From assembly GCF_000372465.1 (NCBI RefSeq), contig NZ_AQUZ01000034.1, positions 31,455 through 95,454 of the forward strand: a stretch of DNA of 64,000 nucleotides, given 5' to 3'. A program made the translations under genes and the position numbers. Positions 41,887 through 51,720 of the stretch are shown piece by piece (position 1 is the stretch's first letter; each line of letters begins with the position of its first letter). Source of the stretch: Kribbella catacumbae DSM 19601. GTDB lineage: Bacteria; Actinomycetota; Actinomycetes; Propionibacteriales; Kribbellaceae. The notes beneath the pieces are model-generated. The model was given only the letters and a program-made list of their open reading frames with translations, ran no database searches and had not been told where the DNA came from.

Positions 41887-42942
41887 ATGGCACGGGACAT
41901 CACTCGCCGCACCACTCTGCGACAGGTCGCCGAAGATGCCGGCGTGTCGATCGCCACGGCCTCCTATGTGCTAGCAGGCCGCAGCAGGGTCGATCCCCGT
42001 GCCAAGGTCAGCGAGGACACCGAACAGCGGGTCCGTGAGTCGGCCCGCCGGTTGCACTACCGCGTCAATGTCTCGGCGCACGCCACCCGGACGGGCCGGA
42101 CCGGGCAGGTCCTGCTCGCCATGACCGTCTCGTACGACCCCTGGGTGCAGACGGTCGTCACGGCCGTCAGCAAGGAACTCGAGGAGCATGACGTCCAGGC
42201 TCTCGTCATCCCGGACGGCAACTGGTACCGCGCCCTGCAGCGGATGAACCCTGACGCGGTGTTCATCGACGGCCTCACCAAGCCCGAGGATCAGGCGCAC
42301 GTCGAGGAGCTGGTCGCCAGTGGCCTGCGGATCATCGTGCTCGGCGACAACCTGTCCGGAGACGGCTACGACATCATCGACTCGCGCGCTACCGAAGGGT
42401 GCAGGCTGTCGATGCATCACCTGATCGGTCTCGGTCACCGCCGGATCGCCTGCCTGACGGTCGAGCCCCAGAACGAGACCCGGACCACCCGGGCTGCGAT
42501 CTATCTGGCGGAGATGAAGGCGAGCGGGATCGCCGTACCAGAGGGCTTCCTTCGTTCCACCGGGCCCACCCCGATCGGCGGCTACCAGACCGCGATCGAC
42601 CTTCTTACGATGCCCGAGCCACCCACCGCGATCTTCTGCGCCTCGGACTACCTAGCCCTCAGCGTTGTGAAGGCGGCCGAGCGTCTCGGTGTCTCGATTC
42701 CGGGGCAGCTGTCGGTGATCGGCGCCGGCAACATTCCCGACGGCACCGTCAGCACGCCCGCACTGACCACTGTCGGCGCCGAGGACGAACCCGGTGAGAT
42801 CGCCCGGCTGGTTCGCCGCCGCGCCCTCGGCGACAAGTCGCCGCCGAGCCGAACCGTTCTGGACTGGTCATTGATCCAGCGGGACTCCACCAGCAATCCC
42901 AAAACCAGCGGGGACTACCGATCGAAAGGAAATACCTCATGA
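41887..42942 (+). CDS. LacI/GalR-family transcriptional regulator of the sugar operon
   Basis: A 351-residue regulator. The HTH at residues about 8-35 reads TTLRQVAEDAGVSIATASYV, with hinge helix region EQRVRESARRLHYRVNVSA. The periplasmic-binding-like sensor follows (DAVFIDGLTKPEDQ, GHRRIACLTVEPQNETRTTR, IFCASDYLALSVVKAAERLG). It is unusual only in having long residues between HTH and hinge (DPRAKVSEDTE). Its stop overlaps the binding-protein start (ATGA at 42939-42942), so it is the first gene of the operon and presumably autorepressing through the palindrome at 41827-41842. The inducer is probably a galactoside. Confidence 0.9.
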   Translation: MARDITRRTTLRQVAEDAGVSIATASYVLAGRSRVDPRAKVSEDTEQRVRESARRLHYRVNVSAHATRTGRTGQVLLAMTVSYDPWVQTVVTAVSKELEEHDVQALVIPDGNWYRALQRMNPDAVFIDGLTKPEDQAHVEELVASGLRIIVLGDNLSGDGYDIIDSRATEGCRLSMHHLIGLGHRRIACLTVEPQNETRTTRAAIYLAEMKASGIAVPEGFLRSTGPTPIGGYQTAIDLLTMPEPPTAIFCASDYLALSVVKAAERLGVSIPGQLSVIGAGNIPDGTVSTPALTTVGAEDEPGEIARLVRRRALGDKSPPSRTVLDWSLIQRDSTSNPKTSGDYRSKGNTS

Positions 42943-44222
42943 AAAGGCGCGGATTCCTCGCCGGACTCGCGGCGGCCGCCGTGGCCGGCGCTCTCAGCGG
43001 CTGTGGTGACAACAACGGCGGTGGAGGCGGAGGTGGCGCCGGCAGCACGGACAAGGCCGACCTCACCTACACCACCTGGGAGTCGTACACCGCGGACGGC
43101 ATCAAGAAGGAGCTTCCGGAGTTCCGGCAGAAGTTCCCCGGCATCAATGTCGGAGTGACCTTCACGCCGTGGAAGGACTACTTCACCAAACTGCAGACCC
43201 AGGCCAGCTCGGGCACGGCCCCGGACGTGTTCTCGATGAACACCGTGCAGTTCGACCTGTACGCCGCCGAGAAGATGATCGAGCCGATCGACTCGATGGT
43301 CGCCGACGGCCGGATCGACCTCGCGAAGTACCCGAAGGCGCTCACCGAGCGCTACAAGTGGGATGGCAAGCAGTACGGAGTTCCGAACAACATCGACTCG
43401 ATCGTGCTGTTCTACAACAAAGCGATCTTCGACCAGGCCGGCCTGGACCATCCGACGGACGACTGGACCTGGGACCAGTTCCTCCGCGCGGCCGCCGAGA
43501 TCAGCGCGAAGCTGAAGAACAAGGGGATCTACGGCTTCACCCCCTCGATGGGTGATTCCCAGACCACCTACTACAACTCGATCCCGGCGGCCGGCGGCCA
43601 CGTGATCAACGAGGACCGCACCAAGTCCGGCTACGACCTGCCCGAAACCATCGAGGGCCTGAAGTTCTTCGCCGACGTCCTCACCAACGGCACCGCGCCG
43701 ACCATCCAGCAACTGACGGACATCACCGGACTCGACTGGTTCATCAACGGCAAGGGAGCGATGACCTGGGCGGCCTCGTACAACCTCGCCGATCTGTCCG
43801 CCTCGAAGTTCGCCAAGGACTTCCAGCTCGTCCGGCTGCCGACCAAGAAGACCAACCAGTGTGTGGTCCAGGGAACGGCAACCGTGATCTCGGCGCAGTC
43901 GAAGAACAAGGCAGCCGCCCAGGAGGTCCTGCGGTGGCTAGCCGGCCCCGATGTCGGCAGCAGGGTCGCAACCGACGGCAAGGTCATCCCGTCCTACGCC
44001 GGCAGCGAGGGCGGCTTCCTGAAGGCCGTCCCCGGTTGGGACCTCAAGAAGTACATCGACGCCGCGGCGGACGGTGTGCTCTACCCGACGTCGAAGAACA
44101 CAAAGGCGTGGGACCAACTGGAGGCACCTGCGCTCGCCCCGCTGTGGCAGGGCAAGGAGTCGGCCGAATCGGTGGGCAAGAAGCTGGCCGAGCAGATGAA
44201 CGCAGCGCTGGCCAAGGAGTGA
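42939..44222 (+). CDS. sugar ABC transporter substrate-binding lipoprotein (family 1)
   Basis: A 427-residue exported binding protein with a twin-arginine-like lipoprotein signal (MKRRGFLAGLAAAAVAG, lipobox LSGC) and a glycine-rich linker. Family 1 features are TYTTWESYTADGIKKELPEF, SSGTAPDVFSMNTVQFDLYA, RYKWDGKQYGVPNNIDSIVL and ING KGAMTWAASYNLADL. It binds an oligosaccharide, given the GH36 enzyme in the same operon possibly an alpha-galactoside such as melibiose or raffinose. Its start overlaps the lacI stop. Confidence 0.92.
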   Translation: MKRRGFLAGLAAAAVAGALSGCGDNNGGGGGGGAGSTDKADLTYTTWESYTADGIKKELPEFRQKFPGINVGVTFTPWKDYFTKLQTQASSGTAPDVFSMNTVQFDLYAAEKMIEPIDSMVADGRIDLAKYPKALTERYKWDGKQYGVPNNIDSIVLFYNKAIFDQAGLDHPTDDWTWDQFLRAAAEISAKLKNKGIYGFTPSMGDSQTTYYNSIPAAGGHVINEDRTKSGYDLPETIEGLKFFADVLTNGTAPTIQQLTDITGLDWFINGKGAMTWAASYNLADLSASKFAKDFQLVRLPTKKTNQCVVQGTATVISAQSKNKAAAQEVLRWLAGPDVGSRVATDGKVIPSYAGSEGGFLKAVPGWDLKKYIDAAADGVLYPTSKNTKAWDQLEAPALAPLWQGKESAESVGKKLAEQMNAALAKE

Positions 44223-44223
44223 G

Positions 44224-45186
44224 ATGACCGTCTCCACAGCGCAGCGCTCGCCCAGCGCGGCAGCTCCCCGCCCGGAAGGCAGCAGGTCCCCGGGCGGGGA
44301 CCGCCGGCGCCGGAACCGCTACGACGGGCTGACTCCCTGGTTCTTCGTGGCCCCGACCCTGGCCGGCGTCGGACTGTTCTACGTCTGGCCGACCATCCAG
44401 TCGTTCTACTTCAGTTTCACCGAGTGGGGCGCCTTCGGCGGTACCACCTGGGTCGGGATCGCCAACTACACCAGGTTGTTCGCCGACCCCGAACTACTCG
44501 TTGCGCTGGGCAACACTGTGCTGTACGCCGTGGTCGCCCTCGCGGGGATTCCGCTGGCAGTGTGGCTGGCGAGCCTCCTCAACCGGCCGGGGCTGCGGTT
44601 CCGCAGCCTTTTCCGGGTGTTGTTCTTCCTACCGGTGGTCACCGTGCCCGCCGCTGTTTCGGTGGTGTGGAAGCTGCTCTACAACGGCGACTTCGGCATG
44701 ATCAACTACGCCCTGTCGGCTGTCGGCATCGACGGCCCGTACTGGCTGCAGACGCCGGTGGTAGCAGTGATCGCCGTCGGCATCGTCGGGGTCTGGATGA
44801 GCCTCGGATTCAACATGATCATCCTCGGTGCCGGACTGCAGGCGATCCCTGACGACCTGTACGAGGCCGCCGAGCTTGACGGCGCAAGCCGGTTCCAGCA
44901 GCTGATCCACGTCACCATCCCGCTCCTCACCCCCAGCATCTTCTTCCTCACCGTGATGAGTGCGATCGGGGCTTTCAAGGTGTTCGACCTGATCTTCTTG
45001 ATGATCGGCAACACCAGTCCGGTGATCAAGGAGACCCAGACCCTGGTGTTCTTCTTCTACAGCAAGGGCTTCATGGTCAACGACAAGGGCTACGCCGCGG
45101 CGATCGGGATCCTGCTGCTGCTGATCATCGCGTTGGTCACCTTCGTCCAGTTCCGGCTGCAGCGGAAGTGGGTGCACTATGCCTAG
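44224..45186 (+). CDS. sugar ABC transporter permease (MalF/UgpA type)
   Basis: A 320-residue permease with a basic N terminus and six hydrophobic segments. It shows LTPWFFVAPTLAGVGLFYVW, the periplasmic FTEWGAFGGTTWVGIANYTR, and the EAA loop YEAAELDGASRFQQLIHVTI. One base separates it from the binding-protein stop. It ends overlapping the next permease by 8 bases, giving translational coupling. Confidence 0.93.
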   Translation: MTVSTAQRSPSAAAPRPEGSRSPGGDRRRRNRYDGLTPWFFVAPTLAGVGLFYVWPTIQSFYFSFTEWGAFGGTTWVGIANYTRLFADPELLVALGNTVLYAVVALAGIPLAVWLASLLNRPGLRFRSLFRVLFFLPVVTVPAAVSVVWKLLYNGDFGMINYALSAVGIDGPYWLQTPVVAVIAVGIVGVWMSLGFNMIILGAGLQAIPDDLYEAAELDGASRFQQLIHVTIPLLTPSIFFLTVMSAIGAFKVFDLIFLMIGNTSPVIKETQTLVFFFYSKGFMVNDKGYAAAIGILLLLIIALVTFVQFRLQRKWVHYA

Positions 45187-46015
45187 TCGTTCCGGGCGCC
45201 GACAGGAGTCCAATCTCGTCGCGTACATCGTGCTGGGCATCGGCGGGTTGATGATGATCTTCCCGTTCCTCTACCAGCTCTCCGCCTCGTTCATGACCAA
45301 TGCCGAGGTGCAGTCGATCCCGAAACAGCTGCTACCAGGTGAACTGCGCTGGGAGAACTACGTGAACGGGATCAACTCGTTCCCGTTCTGGGAGCAACTG
45401 CGCAACACCACGGTGTTCTCGATCATCCGGACGACCAGCCAGGTCCTGTTCTGCTCGATGGCGGGTTATGCCTTCGCACGGATGCGGTTCCCGCTCAAGA
45501 ACGTGACCTTCGCGGTCCTCCTGTCGATCCTGATGATCCCTGGTGAGCTGCTGTTGATCAGCCAGTACCAGATCGTGCAGAGCTTCGGCTGGCTCAACTC
45601 GATGGCCGGCCTGGTCGCACCGGGCATGGTCAGCCTGTTCGGCACCTTCATGATGCGCCAGTTCTTCCTGGGCCTGCCGAAGGAGCTCGAGGAAGCGGGC
45701 CGGATCGACGGGGCCGGCCCGGCGACCATCTTCTTCCGGATCATGCTCCCGCTCGCGTTGCCGGGCGTCTCCGCGCTGGCCGTGATCACCTTCATCGAGT
45801 GCTGGGGTGCCTTCCTGTGGCCGCTGATCGTGGCCACCCGGGCCGAGGACATGACGCTCGCCGTCGGAATCGCCTCGTTCACCGGTGAGCACCAGACCTT
45901 CTATCCGCAGATCATGGGCGTCTCGCTGTTGATCATGCTGCCCATGATCGTGCTCTTCATCGCCTTGCAACGCCGGGTGATCTCCGGTCTCGCCTTCGCC
46001 GGCATGAAGGGCTGA
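45179..46015 (+). CDS. sugar ABC transporter permease (MalG/UgpE type)
   Basis: A 278-residue partner permease with a short N terminus, six helices, and the EAA loop LEEAGRIDGAGPATIFFRIM followed by LPLALPG. The end is LQRRVISGLAFAGMKG, a typical MalG tail. No ATPase gene follows: in actinomycetes one shared MsiK-type ATPase usually powers several such importers, so the missing subunit is expected elsewhere. Confidence 0.93.
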   Translation: MPSRSGRRQESNLVAYIVLGIGGLMMIFPFLYQLSASFMTNAEVQSIPKQLLPGELRWENYVNGINSFPFWEQLRNTTVFSIIRTTSQVLFCSMAGYAFARMRFPLKNVTFAVLLSILMIPGELLLISQYQIVQSFGWLNSMAGLVAPGMVSLFGTFMMRQFFLGLPKELEEAGRIDGAGPATIFFRIMLPLALPGVSALAVITFIECWGAFLWPLIVATRAEDMTLAVGIASFTGEHQTFYPQIMGVSLLIMLPMIVLFIALQRRVISGLAFAGMKG

Positions 46016-46054
46016 CCCATCTCAACCCCAGCTGCACTCAAGGAGCTCTTCAGC

Positions 46055-48232
46055 GTGAGCAATGCACCGGAGTCTGTCCCGGCGGCAACGATCCATCTAC
46101 GGGCCGCGGGCTGTTCCCTCCTCGTCCTCGCCGATGACGACCGGCTCCCCCGGATCCGGCACTGGGGTGCCGATCTCGGCGAGCAGTCGTCGGCCGGGGC
46201 CGCGGGGATCGACATCGTGAGTGATCCTCACAGTCACCTGTCCGGCGAACTGCCGGCCAGCGAAGTCTCTGTGGTCACCGATCCGACGACGGGCTGGTTC
46301 GGTCGCGCCGGGCTCAAGGGTTCACGCCTTGGCCGATCGTGGTCTACCTCGTTCCGCACCACGAAAGTGGAACTGAACGGCCGGCCGGTCGCCGGCTTCA
46401 CCGAGGGCGGGCCGGGCACGCTGAGGATCGCGGCCGTCGATGACGAAGCCGCGCTCACCCTGCACCTGGTGATCGAACTGCTGGACTCCGGGCTGGTCCG
46501 GCTCCGCGCAACGCTGACGAACGACGGGGCCGACTTCGACCTCGATGAGCTGTCGCTCAACGTCCCAGTGCCTAGTCAGGCGACCGAGATCCTCGACTTC
46601 GCCGGACGCTGGGGCATGGAGCGTCAAGCGCAACGCCATGACTTCACCGTAGGCACCCATCTACGAGAGAGCCGTCGGGGCCGTACCGGGTTGGATGCCG
46701 CCACCGTGGTCCATGCCATGGAGCCTGCAACGACCTTCTCCGCAGGTGAGGCCTGGGGTGTCCACGTGGCGTGGAGCGGCAACCACCGACACTTTGCAGA
46801 ACACGACAGCACCGGCGTACGACTGCTTGGTGGTGGTGAACTCCTGCTCCCCGGTGAGCTACAGCTGGCCACCGGCGAGAGCTACACCACACCGTGGCTC
46901 TACGCCTCGTACGGCGTCGGGCTGGACGCGGTTGCCCATCGCTTCCACAACTATCTGCGCGACCGGCCTCAGCACGTGTCGACCGACCGGCTGGTGACGC
47001 TGAACGTGTGGGAGGCGGTCTACTTCGACCACGACCCCGAGCGCCTGATCGCCCTGGCCGATCGCGCGGCCGAGGTCGGGATCGAGCGGTTCGTCCTGGA
47101 CGACGGCTGGTTCGGGGCCCGCCGCAACTCCGGCGCCGGCCTCGGCGACTGGACAGTCTCGGCCGACGTGTGGCCCGACGGGCTGCATCCTCTGGTCAAC
47201 GCGGTCAGAAGCCACGGCATGCAGTTCGGACTGTGGTTCGAGCCGGAGATGGTCAACCTGGACTCGGACCTGGCCCGCGCGCATCCGGACTGGATCATGG
47301 CCGCCCGCTCCGTGCTGCCGCGGGAACAGCGCAGCCAGCACGTTCTGAACCTCTCGATCCCGGAATGCTTCACCGCGGTGCACGATCAGCTCGTCGCGAT
47401 GATCGCCGAGTACGAGATCGACTACCTCAAGTGGGATCACAACCGTGATCACCTCGAGGCAGGACTGCAGTCGGCCGGCGGTGCTCCCACCGAGCACGCA
47501 CAGACACTGGCCGTGTACCAGCTGCTCGACGACCTCAAGGAGCGCTTTCCCGCACTGGAGATCGAGTCCTGTGCAGCGGGTGGGGGCCGGATCGACCTGG
47601 GCATCCTGGAACGCACCGACCGGGTCTGGGTATCGGACTGCATCGACCCGCTGGAACGACAGCGCCTGATGCGGTGGACCGGCCAACTGCTGCCGCCAGA
47701 GCTGATGGGTTCACACATCGGATCCCCCCGATCACACACCACCCATCGCACCCACGACCTGTCGTTCCGGGCGGCCACCGCGCTGTTCGGTCACTACGGC
47801 GTCGAGTGGGATCTCGGCGCCGCGACGGAGGACGACCTCCGCGAGCTGGCCGACTGGATCGCGATCTACAAGAAGCACCGCGGCCTGATCAACCGAGGGA
47901 ACGTACTGCGTGGGCCTGACCCAGCAGACAACCTCTGGCTGCACGGGGTCGTCGCCGGAGACCGATCCGAGGCGCTGTACGGCGTTGCCGCGATGTCCTG
48001 GGGTGCCGCGTCCACTCCCCCACGGGCGAGGCTGCGCGGGCTGGACGCCGTACGCAGGTATCAGGTCGCACCCATCGTCGTCGGTGACGCGGACCGCGGG
48101 TTCACGCCGCCCCGCTGGTGGGACGACCGGACTGCAGTGGTCAGCGGCGCCGCCTTGGAAAGTGTCGGGGTGCAGCTACCCAATCTGCATCCCGAGCATT
48201 CGATTTTGATCCACGTCATTGCTGTGGACTGA
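46055..48232 (+). CDS. alpha-galactosidase, GH36
   Basis: A 725-residue cytoplasmic enzyme, full family length. The N-terminal beta-sandwich (about 1-310) is followed by the catalytic barrel. Nucleophile Asp461 lies in YLKWDHNRD and acid/base Asp528 in VSDCIDPLERQR. Other landmarks are VLDDGWFGARRNSGAGLGDW, FGLWFEPEMVN and CAAGGGRIDLGILE. It cleaves terminal alpha-1,6-galactose (melibiose, raffinose, galactomannan or glycan ends). GTG 46055 has AAGGAG at a 9-base distance. It follows the sugar permease by 39 bases and therefore belongs to the LacI-controlled operon. Confidence 0.95.
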   Translation: MSNAPESVPAATIHLRAAGCSLLVLADDDRLPRIRHWGADLGEQSSAGAAGIDIVSDPHSHLSGELPASEVSVVTDPTTGWFGRAGLKGSRLGRSWSTSFRTTKVELNGRPVAGFTEGGPGTLRIAAVDDEAALTLHLVIELLDSGLVRLRATLTNDGADFDLDELSLNVPVPSQATEILDFAGRWGMERQAQRHDFTVGTHLRESRRGRTGLDAATVVHAMEPATTFSAGEAWGVHVAWSGNHRHFAEHDSTGVRLLGGGELLLPGELQLATGESYTTPWLYASYGVGLDAVAHRFHNYLRDRPQHVSTDRLVTLNVWEAVYFDHDPERLIALADRAAEVGIERFVLDDGWFGARRNSGAGLGDWTVSADVWPDGLHPLVNAVRSHGMQFGLWFEPEMVNLDSDLARAHPDWIMAARSVLPREQRSQHVLNLSIPECFTAVHDQLVAMIAEYEIDYLKWDHNRDHLEAGLQSAGGAPTEHAQTLAVYQLLDDLKERFPALEIESCAAGGGRIDLGILERTDRVWVSDCIDPLERQRLMRWTGQLLPPELMGSHIGSPRSHTTHRTHDLSFRAATALFGHYGVEWDLGAATEDDLRELADWIAIYKKHRGLINRGNVLRGPDPADNLWLHGVVAGDRSEALYGVAAMSWGAASTPPRARLRGLDAVRRYQVAPIVVGDADRGFTPPRWWDDRTAVVSGAALESVGVQLPNLHPEHSILIHVIAVD

Positions 48233-48260
48233 CCACGGCGCACACCTGGAGGCACGAACC

Positions 48261-49151
48261 ATGACGGATACGCATGTTCTGGTGATCGGTATAGACGGGG
48301 TCCGGTACGACACCCTGTGCGAAGTGGCGACCCCGAGCATCGATTCGGTTGCAGCCAACGGGTTCCTGGCACCGGTGATGGTCAACCCCGCTGCACCGAC
48401 GATCTCGGGTCCGAGCTGGACCACGATGGTGACCGGTGTGCTGGCTCAGGTGCACCGGGTCTTCGACAATGACTTCACCGACGCGCAACTCGCCGGCAAT
48501 CCCGACTTCGTGTCGCTGGCCAGTACCACGCATCCGGGGATCCAGACCTCTATCGGCGCCGACTGGCAGCCGCTCGTAACCAGCCACAGCGGAGGTCCGC
48601 TGTTCGCCGGGGGCGGCTTCCTGCCCGATCGGCCACGTGGTGCCGGATCGACCCCGCAGGACTGGCACGACTCCGACCAGGACGTGGCGGATCGGGCGTG
48701 TCAGTTCCTGCGCGGACTCCGCTCCGACCTGGGCTCGGTGGCCTTCGTCTATCTGCACGGTCCCGACACGGCCGGCCACGAGACCGGCGTCGGCGACACG
48801 TACCGCGAGTTCATCGAAGCCTCGGACAACAGAGTTGGTCAGCTGCTGCGGACAGTTCGGGCCAGGCCCCACTACAGCGCTGAGCGCTGGCTGGTGATCA
48901 TTGCGACCGATCACGGCCATGCCGACGGCGGCGGACACGGTGGGGACAGCTTCGAAGAGCGTCGGGCCTGGATCGCCGCTGAGGGGGCCGAGGTTCCTGT
49001 CGACGGCGGTGAGCTGGTCCTGGAGCAGGCAGATGTTGCGGGGCACGTCGCACACGTACTTGGTCTGCCGCGGCCGGCTGCTGCCGTTGGAGGCGCCTTC
49101 GGTGCCCGGAAGGAAGCCGCCGCAGCTCTGGTCGATGACCTGAAGAGCTGA
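48261..49151 (+). CDS. type I phosphodiesterase/nucleotide pyrophosphatase-like (alkaline phosphatase superfamily)
   Basis: A 296-residue enzyme. ATG 48261 has GGAGG upstream; the frame is open to 48219, overlapping the galactosidase stop. Metal site 1 begins VIGIDGVRYDTL and the nucleophile Ser/Thr lies in ISGPSWTTMVTG. Later ligands are the Asp/His of YLHGPDTAGHETG and the Asp-His-His of ATDHGHADGGGHGG. It lacks a signal peptide. The family hydrolyses phosphodiesters or sugar phosphates; the physiological substrate is unknown. A broken secreted paralogue lies at 27979-28573. It is probably cotranscribed with the galactosidase, 28 bases away. Confidence 0.87.
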   Translation: MTDTHVLVIGIDGVRYDTLCEVATPSIDSVAANGFLAPVMVNPAAPTISGPSWTTMVTGVLAQVHRVFDNDFTDAQLAGNPDFVSLASTTHPGIQTSIGADWQPLVTSHSGGPLFAGGGFLPDRPRGAGSTPQDWHDSDQDVADRACQFLRGLRSDLGSVAFVYLHGPDTAGHETGVGDTYREFIEASDNRVGQLLRTVRARPHYSAERWLVIIATDHGHADGGGHGGDSFEERRAWIAAEGAEVPVDGGELVLEQADVAGHVAHVLGLPRPAAAVGGAFGARKEAAAALVDDLKS

Positions 49152-49187
49152 TCGGTCGGGCCGGACGACAGCGAGGAGCGTGACTTG

Positions 49188-50075
49188 ATGGCCGTCACCC
49201 TGCAGCAGCTCGAGATCTTTCGGGCGGTGGCCGGCAACCTGTCCTTCTCGGTCGCCGCCCGCGAGGTCTACACCTCGCAGCCCCATGTCTCCAACCAGAT
49301 CCGCAAGCTGGAGGAGCACTACGGCATCCCGTTGTTCGTCCGGTCGCGACCGGGGATCACGCTCACCGAAGCCGGCGCAGTTCTGTATGAACGGATCAAC
49401 AGGATCCTGGCCGATCTCGAGGGCGCCGAGCAGCTGATCCAGCAGTTCCGTGGCCTTCGGCGAGGCTCGGTCCGGCTGGCTGCGACGTCGAGCGTGGGCA
49501 ACCATGTGCTACCCGGTCTGATCGCAAGCTTCCAGCGCGAACACCGCGAGATCGTGATCTCCCTGCGGGTCAGCAACACCGACCATGTCTGGAGCTTGGT
49601 TGAGGCCGACGAGGCCGAGCTGGCAGTGACCCCGCTGCAGCCGCTGTCACGCGAGCTGACGTACGAGCCCTTCTCTACCGACGATCTGGTGGTGGTGGCC
49701 CCGGCCGGGATGGAGCTGCCGGACCCCTTGACGGTCGCGGCCCTGGCCGAGCTGCCGCTGGTGACCAGGGAGGAGGGCTCGCTCACCCTGAACCAGCAGC
49801 AAGAACTGCTCAGGTCCTACGACACGACCGTGGTGGCCCAGCTCAGCGGCACCACCGCGGTCAACGAGGCGGTAGCAGCCGGCACCGGTGTCTCCCTGGT
49901 ACCTGAGAGCGCGGTGCGGGCGTGGGTCGACGCGGGTCTGGTGTCGATCCGACGGCTCAGCGACGCCGCGCCGAAGCACGACTACTTCCTCGTCTACTCA
50001 CCGCAGCGCTACCTGACGCCGGCCACCCGAGCCTTGATCGAACATCTCCGCAGCTGGAGCAACGGGATGGGATAG
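49188..50075 (+). CDS. LysR-family transcriptional regulator
   Basis: A 295-residue regulator. The N-terminal HTH reads LQQLEIFRAVAGNLSFSVAA, REVYTSQPHVSNQIRKLEEH and PLFVRSRPGITLTEAG. The C-terminal effector domain has two alpha/beta subdomains with a CysB-type core (SVRLAATSSVGNHVLPGLIA). ATG 49188 is used with GAGGAG nine bases upstream; TTG 49185 is also possible. It is codirectional between the phosphodiesterase and the subtilisin (48 bases before it), unusual for a LysR gene, which normally is divergent. It may control the protease cluster downstream. Confidence 0.9.
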   Translation: MAVTLQQLEIFRAVAGNLSFSVAAREVYTSQPHVSNQIRKLEEHYGIPLFVRSRPGITLTEAGAVLYERINRILADLEGAEQLIQQFRGLRRGSVRLAATSSVGNHVLPGLIASFQREHREIVISLRVSNTDHVWSLVEADEAELAVTPLQPLSRELTYEPFSTDDLVVVAPAGMELPDPLTVAALAELPLVTREEGSLTLNQQQELLRSYDTTVVAQLSGTTAVNEAVAAGTGVSLVPESAVRAWVDAGLVSIRRLSDAAPKHDYFLVYSPQRYLTPATRALIEHLRSWSNGMG

Positions 50076-50123
50076 CCCGGCTTGACCCTCGCCAAGCAGC
50101 TCCCGACACACAAAGGATCCGCC

Positions 50124-51620
50124 ATGCAACGAAGTACAGTCCGTACTGCGCTCGCCCTCACCGCGGCAGGTCTGCTGGCCGCCTCCATGATCTCGGGAGT
50201 CGCCGGCGCCGCGCCCGCCGAGAGGTCGACGCCAGTCACCATCCGGACGCCTGACGGAATGCTGATGAGCTACATCATCAACGCCAAGAACGAGGCGCCC
50301 GGACACCTGAAGCAGCTCGAACGCGCCGTCGCGAGGTCCGGCGGCGCGGTGGTTCAGAGCTGGCCGGAGATCGGCGTCGTCGTCGCGCACTCCGACCGCG
50401 AAGCCTTCCGGGCCGACATGGTGCGCTACGCCGGCAAGGACATGCACTCCATGGGGCCGACCCGGAGCATCGCGGTCGGCGAGGGCACACCTGAGGACGT
50501 CCCGACACCCTGGGGTCCCGCGGCGGCTCGCACGCAGGGCGCGCAGCCAGCGAGCAGGTCAGACCTGAGGTCGTCCGTGAAGAGCCCTGACGCGGCGGCC
50601 GTCGCTGTCGCGGATCCACGCGAGTCGGAGCAGTGGGCACTCAAGGCGACGAAGGCGGACCAGGCGCACCAGGTCACCGAGGGCTCCCGGGATGTCCTGG
50701 TCGGAATCCTGGATACCGGGGTCGACAACAAGCACCCCGACCTGGCGCCCAACTTCGATCCGGCGAAGTCGGTCGACTGTACTGACGCCGGTCGCCCGGA
50801 CCGCACCGAGGCGAACTGGTCGACCGGAGGTCACGGTACCCACGTGGCCGGCATTGTCGCCGCTGCCCGCAACGGCATCGGCGTGGTCGGTATCGCCCCG
50901 AACGTCCGGATCGCGTCGGTCAAGGTGGCCGCCGACTGGATCTACCCGGAGTACGTGGTCTGCGGAATGATGTGGGTCGCCGCGCACGGCTTCGACATCA
51001 CCAACAACAGCTACAACATCGACCCGTTCGACTTCTGGTGCACCGACCAGGCGGAGCAGCGAGCCTCTGTCTACGCCGTCCAGAAGGCTGTCACGTATGC
51101 GCGGGACAAGGGAATCGTCCACACGGCCGCGGCCGGCAACCATTCGTGGGATTTCACCAAGAAGACGACCGACTCGTCGAGTCCGTATGACGGCGGAGGC
51201 GCCGTCGACCGTCAGATCAACTCGAGCTGCAAATACATGCACTCCCAGCTCGACGACATGGTCGTCGTCTCCGCCACCACCCAGGACGGTCTGCTCGCGT
51301 CGTTCTCCGACCGTGGCCTCGGCATCATCGACGTCGGTGCGCCTGGCCACCAGGTGCTCTCGACGATCAACGGCGGCGGCTACGCCAAGTGGAACGGCAC
51401 CTCGATGGCCGCGCCCAACGCGGCCGGCGTACTGGCTCTGATGAAGTCCGCCCACCCGGACTGGACACCTGATCAGCTCGAGGCGGCGCTGCTGCAACAA
51501 GCCGACGATCACATTTGCGCGGCACCGCAGAACAACACCGGTCCCGCTTGCGAAGGCACGGGAGAGAACAACAGCTACTACGGCGAGGGAACCGTGGATG
51601 CTCTCGACGCAGTGCGCTGA
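50124..51620 (+). CDS. secreted subtilisin-family (S8) serine peptidase
   Basis: A 498-residue enzyme. ATG 50124 is chosen with AAAGGA at a good distance. The signal peptide ends AGAAPA. A propeptide of about 150 residues follows (SYIINAKNEAPGHLKQLERA). The catalytic triad is Asp in LVGILDTGVDNKHPD, His in TGGHGTHVAGIVAA and Ser in NGTSMAAPNAAG, with oxyanion Asn in AAAGNHSWD. Several cysteines suggest disulfides. The C-terminal tail NNSYYGEGTVDALDAVR recurs as a decayed copy on the other strand at 55512. It digests proteins outside the cell and feeds the oligopeptide importer. Confidence 0.93.
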   Translation: MQRSTVRTALALTAAGLLAASMISGVAGAAPAERSTPVTIRTPDGMLMSYIINAKNEAPGHLKQLERAVARSGGAVVQSWPEIGVVVAHSDREAFRADMVRYAGKDMHSMGPTRSIAVGEGTPEDVPTPWGPAAARTQGAQPASRSDLRSSVKSPDAAAVAVADPRESEQWALKATKADQAHQVTEGSRDVLVGILDTGVDNKHPDLAPNFDPAKSVDCTDAGRPDRTEANWSTGGHGTHVAGIVAAARNGIGVVGIAPNVRIASVKVAADWIYPEYVVCGMMWVAAHGFDITNNSYNIDPFDFWCTDQAEQRASVYAVQKAVTYARDKGIVHTAAAGNHSWDFTKKTTDSSSPYDGGGAVDRQINSSCKYMHSQLDDMVVVSATTQDGLLASFSDRGLGIIDVGAPGHQVLSTINGGGYAKWNGTSMAAPNAAGVLALMKSAHPDWTPDQLEAALLQQADDHICAAPQNNTGPACEGTGENNSYYGEGTVDALDAVR

Positions 51621-51720
51621 ACCGATCGTGTCCCCCCATCAAAGACGTTGCCCTCCGCACCTACACGGCGTCACGCCGGGTGCTGGGCTGATGTGACTCC
51701 GACTCTCGGAAGGAACACCG

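Noticed and set aside
42939..46015. Missing ABC ATPase taken as a sign of a broken sugar importer
   Set aside because: Actinobacterial family-1 sugar importers commonly lack a linked ATPase and share a MsiK-type protein encoded elsewhere, so absence here is normal.
50559..51512. Minus-strand frame opposite the second subtilisin
   Set aside because: The sense strand has the full Asp-His-Ser triad and signal peptide; the antisense product has no features.
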